Source: Euborellia annulipes (lineage: Eukaryota; Arthropoda; Insecta; Dermaptera; Anisolabididae). From it: DNA of 64,000 nt. The DNA is taken from positions 1 through 64,000 of the forward strand of contig JAKCPI010007924.1 of the NCBI GenBank assembly GCA_023213315.1, written 5' to 3'. Under the pieces are notes generated by a model. The model worked only from the letters and a program-made list of their open reading frames with translations, was not told where the DNA came from and did not search any database. The position numbers and the translations under genes were made by a program. Positions 62,376-64,000 of this stretch are shown here, one piece after another; position 1 is the first letter of the stretch; each line of letters opens with the position of its first letter.

Positions 62376-63534
62376 TTATATACAGTTATATAGATTATAA
62401 ATTTTGGTTATTTGTTAATGGAAATTTGTCTGGATTTTTTTATTTGTGTTGACATATAAACTAGATGTGTAGGTATCTCATTATAATGTGAAATTCCCAT
62501 CGGGATCCCCGTTTATTTACCCGAGGTGCTTACGTGTACGGAGACACACACCTCAAACCCAACCGGCCTCTGGCCGTAGCCATCTACCGGCACCCTGTGA
62601 AGTTACATCATTTCCTATCTCTAACTCCTCCTCCTGCATATCGTCTCTAGCTAGTGAACTAATCCTTATTTCTGGTTCCAAACGGCTCCTTATATCCAAC
62701 CTCTTCTATGCTATGGAGGATGTCCTAGTTGAGGAGGGACTCTCTCAGCAACGGCGTGTAGCCTGCTCCTTTCGAAAAATGCTTCACTGAGAGGGAACTT
62801 CCACAGGACGGGATGTCACAGCAACTCCCTTTCCTCGTAGAGTTGCCTGGGGGCTATTGTGGTGAGATCCAATACTCCAATCCAGTGCCTGCTTAAGGAT
62901 TTGTTTTATTTATTGAAGTAGGTATCTCATGTGCATGTAAGAATAAATGGGTATTCCAGTAATTGGACCTATACTGTACAAATGAAAAATATTTATATAA
63001 ATGAAAGCCTAATATTTTTCATTTGATAGTAGAGTAGTTAGATTGGCAACACTTATTATTTTTTACAAAGTTGGAGGGCATGCTGTTGAGGGAAATTAAA
63101 AACTAAATTCATATTTTAATCATCTAATTTATACCGGATGATTGATAGCAAAAATTGGCACAAGTTGGAAAATAAAATTCCGAAGGGGTGAGGAGGAGGG
63201 GAAGGGGGTGGGGGTGGGGGTGGGAATAGATGGGATCTGTCAAGCAATTAATAATTTTATTTGCCCTCAGGCATTTGAACCAACTCATTTCTAGACATCC
63301 TCTCTCCCATTCGATTATCGACATTTCATTAACAAATGACTTAATTCCTCCCCTCTTCTGGCACTTTTAATGGAGATTAAGTGTACTACTGGTGCAGTAT
63401 ACATAAATAATACACCAATGATAATTTATCAAACGGATTAGATAATTTATTGAGGTTATAGTAAAAAAAAAAATTACTATTTAATGATCTAATCTCGGAA
63501 ATTTATGAACAATATGTCGTAATTATTAAAAAAC
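62376..63534. other. Dispersed-repeat fragment, then unassigned sequence
   Basis: 62495-62850 starts with GATCCCCGTTTATTTACCCGAGGTGC...CACCTCAAACCCAA, matching 53757-53815. The 100-aa frame over it is not convincing. 62875-62900 has the CCAGTGCCTGCTTAAGGATTTG of family E. The rest is AT-rich. Confidence 0.4.
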
Positions 63535-63590
63535 ATATCTTGTGTTCTATGCCTGTCACGCCAGATTTTTTGTGAAGAAATATATTTAGT
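63535..63590 (-). repeat. Family A terminal fragment
   Basis: TTGTGTTCTATGCCTGTCACGCCAGATTTTTTGTG. Confidence 0.6.
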
Positions 63591-63629
63591 TAATGAATGA
63601 AGAAAAATAATATTCTAATAATAATTATA

Positions 63630-64000
63630 CTAGCCGCGCCTCCCGCCTTCGGAGGACTTCGCCCCCATGGACCTCCCTCAGCTGGCTCGGGAACGCCTGC
63701 GGCGTACCCTCACCTTTTCTTTTTTTTTTAACACTCCCACTTTTTTCTCATTTACACTCACACTCACATACACATTCACACAGTCTTTTCGGCAACTTAG
63801 GGCATTTAAGACTTTGACGAAAACCGTTATAAATATACGGTATATTATTTGGGGTCCAGGCATTCTTATTTAAGCCATTTGGTATCCAATTGGCTTAAAT
63901 AAAATCATCGGACTGCCTGGGGTCCGAACCCGCGACGTTTGGTATACGAGGTTAGCACGCTAACCTCTACGCCATGCCCCGAGGGCCCAAAAAAAAAAAA
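63630..64000 (-). repeat. Family E GC-rich end with a SINE, cut by the window
   Basis: TACTAGCCGCGCCTCCCGCCTTCGGAGG...CAGCTGGCTCGGG is the family E GC-rich end. A SINE-A follows and the element leaves the window. Confidence 0.6.
63721..63988 (-). mobile_element. SINE-A copy
   Basis: Full length on the minus strand: poly-T, stem-loop (GCCATTTGGTATCCAATTGGC), B-box GGGTTCGGACCCC, GCCCTCGGGGC end. Confidence 0.9.

Overview
This is animal (eukaryotic) DNA, AT-rich, and made almost entirely of transposable elements nested inside one another. There is no prokaryotic gene organisation, and no intact host protein-coding gene can be supported. The full-length I-like LINE with RNase H, tRNA-derived SINEs, a SINE tail of the (CCTAA)n type seen in arthropod telomeres, and many hAT MITEs point to an invertebrate, most likely an arthropod. 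The species cannot be named from the sequence.

The only intact coding locus is a full-length non-LTR retrotransposon on the minus strand, 55948-61930, flanked by a 14-bp target-site duplication (TSD). It has a 484-aa zinc-knuckle ORF1. Its ORF2 carries endonuclease, reverse transcriptase and RNase H and is split by one 413-bp hAT MITE; removing the MITE and one TSD copy by count leaves a single 1,223-codon frame. Older LINE pieces lie at 13876-14287 (3' end with TSD) and 52725-53520 (decayed RT C-terminus).

The background of the window is one dispersed family, here called family A. It is about 650-700 bp, non-coding, has a hairpin at each end and a central GT/CA or CCCA microsatellite, and is present in more than 25 full or partial copies on both strands. 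Its architecture resembles non-autonomous Helentrons (HINE/DINE type). Most copies carry a perfect RFX-type X-box palindrome, GTTGCCATGGTAAC. Into this background are inserted about 25 tRNA-derived SINEs (SINE-A) with a conserved covarying stem-loop, at least 10 hAT-type MITEs with 8-bp TSDs, a TTAA-targeting element, pogo/Tigger-like and other TA-flanked MITEs, a Transib-like element whose ends carry the RSS-like heptamer CACAGTG and a CGACG TSD, and a 2.07-kb inverted-repeat element built of AATATTGC repeats.

A second theme is about ten large palindromes. Their arms carry divergently oriented hammerhead-ribozyme-like motifs (CTGANGA ... GAAACGTC), the signature of Penelope-like retroelement repeats. 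No Penelope protein is present.

Possible host sequence is limited to small islands: a CpG-rich candidate exon at 38126-38833 with splice-like AG and GTATGT borders, a promoter-like island near 41440-41755, and a short exon-like island near 49396-49585. All three are tentative.
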